From Pseudomonas sp. MAG733B (GTDB lineage Bacteria > Pseudomonadota > Gammaproteobacteria > Pseudomonadales > Pseudomonadaceae), in assembly GCF_036884845.1 (NCBI RefSeq), contig NZ_CP145732.1, positions 992,001 to 1,056,000 on the forward strand: DNA of 64,000 nucleotides. The letters run 5' to 3'. This document shows, piece by piece, positions 62,695 to 64,000 of this stretch. Numbering within the stretch: the first letter of the stretch is position 1; every line of letters begins with the position of its first letter. The position numbers were made by a program, and so were the translations under genes. A model generated the notes under the pieces. That model ran no database searches, was not told where the DNA came from, and was given only the letters and a program-made list of their open reading frames with translations.

Positions 62695-64000
62695 TTATTG
62701 GCCCGGTCTTGCTTTGAGCTGTTCAGCCGCAGCCTTGGCCAGATCCGGCGGCAGGAAATCCTTGTCCGGGTTGTAATCAGCCTTGAGCCAGCGCGCCAGA
62801 TCCTGCAAATCCCCCGGATTCAACGTCCCGGCCTGTTGCTTGAGGCGCAGGTTGTCGAGGATGTAGTCGTAGCGGGTGTTGTTGTAATCACGCACCGAGG
62901 TGTACAGCTGACGCTGCGCATCCAGCACGTCGACGATGTTTCGCGTACCCACCTGATAGCCGATTTCAGTCGCTTCCACCGCACTCTGGTTGGAAATGAT
63001 CGATTGCTTGCGCGCCTGTACCTGCTCGACGTCGGTGTTCACCGCGCGGTGCAAGTCGCGGGTGTTTTCGACGATCTGCCGTCGCAGGGATTCGCGTTGC
63101 TGCTCGGTCTGGTCCAGTTGCGAGTAGGACTGGCGCACCTGGGAATTGATCAGGCCGCCGCTGTAGATCGGGATGTTCAGTTGCAGGCCGATCGAGGATT
63201 GCTCGACGTCACCTTTGTACGGCTGGCCGAAGGCGTTCGGGTTACTGAAACCCAGTGCATCGTTGTCGCCTTTTTCGTATCGGGCCACCGCGTCGACGGT
63301 CGGTGCATGGCCGGCTTTGCGCTGTTTGAGGGTTTGCTCGGCGGCGCTGACGGCGTAGTTGCTGGCCAACAGATTGAGGTTCTGTCTGGCCGCGGTTTCG
63401 ACCCAGGCCTTGGCATCATTCGGTGCTGGCGGCAGGATCGGCAAGTTATGGGAAATGCCCCAGATGGCGTTGTATCGACGGTTGGTCAGGGTCACCAACG
63501 CTTCGAAGGCATCATCCACCTGGCGCTGCGCGACGATCCGGTTGGCGCGCGCGGTGTCGTAGCTGGCCTGTGAGTTCAGTACGTCGGTCTTGTCCGAGAG
63601 ACCGACATCGAAACGCTCGTTGGACTGGTCCAGTTGACGCTTGAACGCGGCTTCTTCGGCTTTGGTCGAGGCCAGGTTGTCCTGGCTGCGCAGCACGTTG
63701 AAATAACTGTCGGCGGTTTGCAGAATCAGGTTTTGCTCGGTCGCCGAGAGTTGCAGGGCGGCCTGTTCGTTGACGTCCTTGGCGGCCTGGAACTGGAACC
63801 AGCGATCGGCACGGAACAGTGGCTGCGCCAGGGTTGCCTGGTAGGAGTGCGCATTGCGGTTGGCGGTGGCCGACGGTTGATCGATCGACGTGCGAACGCT
63901 GGTGACATCCGCGCCACCCGACAGATTGGGCAGCAGCCCGGCGCGGGCCTGCGGTACGACTTCTTTCTGCGCGCCATACTGGGCGATGGCTGCGGCGAGG
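62695..64000 (-). CDS. tolC: TolC-family outer-membrane channel (N-terminus cut by window end)
   Basis: Outer-membrane efflux/type I secretion channel. The C-terminal 434 residues are visible; the signal peptide and first strands lie beyond the window. Typical TolC features: the N-proximal AAAIAQYGAQKEVVPQARAG helix and LLPNLSGGADV strand, TLAQPLFRADRWFQFQAAK, the periplasmic helix pairs rich in Gln/Ala, the duplicated half with LQLNIPIYSGGLINSQVRQS, and VGTRNIVDVLDAQRQLYTSV near the end, characteristic of the family. The reading frame is unbroken through the internal Val codon near 63695. The partner could be a multidrug or type I exporter; PAO1's OpmH (PA4974) is the nearest candidate from memory. 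Confidence 0.9.
   Translation of the reverse strand, partial: LAAAIAQYGAQKEVVPQARAGLLPNLSGGADVTSVRTSIDQPSATANRNAHSYQATLAQPLFRADRWFQFQAAKDVNEQAALQLSATEQNLILQTADSYFNVLRSQDNLASTKAEEAAFKRQLDQSNERFDVGLSDKTDVLNSQASYDTARANRIVAQRQVDDAFEALVTLTNRRYNAIWGISHNLPILPPAPNDAKAWVETAARQNLNLLASNYAVSAAEQTLKQRKAGHAPTVDAVARYEKGDNDALGFSNPNAFGQPYKGDVEQSSIGLQLNIPIYSGGLINSQVRQSYSQLDQTEQQRESLRRQIVENTRDLHRAVNTDVEQVQARKQSIISNQSAVEATEIGYQVGTRNIVDVLDAQRQLYTSVRDYNNTRYDYILDNLRLKQQAGTLNPGDLQDLARWLKADYNPDKDFLPPDLAKAAAEQLKARPGQ

Overview
The window is about 62% GC by eye, almost fully coding, and reads as a chromosomal segment of a Pseudomonas of the fluorescens/putida side of the genus. Three things support this: the gene order from nhaP2 to waaA follows, as far as I remember, P. 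aeruginosa PAO1 PA5021 down to PA4988; the many short inverted-repeat (REP/REPIN) elements are of the kind known from P. fluorescens; and the lipopolysaccharide (LPS) core gene block is the Pseudomonas type. I saw no rRNA, tRNA, CRISPR array, transposase or prophage.

Layout. 1-5.5 kb: 5' part of a K+/H+ antiporter (minus strand), then two chemoreceptors that flank a small coiled-coil protein and a ZapA-like protein. 5.6-13.6 kb: an acyl-CoA dehydrogenase, then the divergent proline-utilisation pair putA/putP, whose 461-bp spacer carries six GTTGCA motifs, the known PutA operator core. 13.7-21.8 kb: an accessory type VI secretion cargo island (vgrG, a DUF4123 adaptor, a 1596-residue Rhs protein with a variable toxin-like tail, and a small acidic presumed immunity protein); the tail and immunity gene are visibly more AT-rich. 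21.8-28.1 kb: a structured inverted-repeat spacer, rlmJ, msrA, a DipA-like GGDEF/EAL protein and a PhoD-like phosphatase. 28.3-36.3 kb: aceF and aceE (pyruvate dehydrogenase; the E2 has three lipoyl domains) divergent from glnE.

36.3-56.7 kb is a long LPS block read mostly left to right with overlapping starts and stops: waaF, waaC, waaG, waaP, three further kinase-like proteins (one with two kinase-like modules), a NodU-type carbamoyltransferase, a glycosyltransferase, a mig-14-like gene, a PIG-L deacetylase (dnpA), two more glycosyltransferases, a minus-strand kinase-like gene, an O-antigen ligase-like gene (waaL), msbA and hldE. A YceK-type lipoprotein gene and a REP element sit inside this block. 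Together these genes make ADP-heptose (hldE), build and phosphorylate/carbamoylate the inner core (waaC, waaF, waaG, waaP, carbamoyltransferase), flip lipid A-core (msbA) and ligate O-chains (waaL).

56.8-64 kb: an unrecognised conserved gene, an aldo/keto reductase with an FAD oxidoreductase, an EmrE-type SMR transporter divergent from a LysR regulator, waaA (Kdo transferase), and the 3' part of a TolC-family outer-membrane channel cut by the window end.

The least ordinary items are the Rhs toxin tail with its immunity gene, the GTTGCA cluster between putA and putP, a pair of 15-bp palindromes upstream of aceE, the two-module kinase-like protein, and the long hairpin element upstream of rlmJ. 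All homology statements come from reading the translated sequence and from memory; no search was run.
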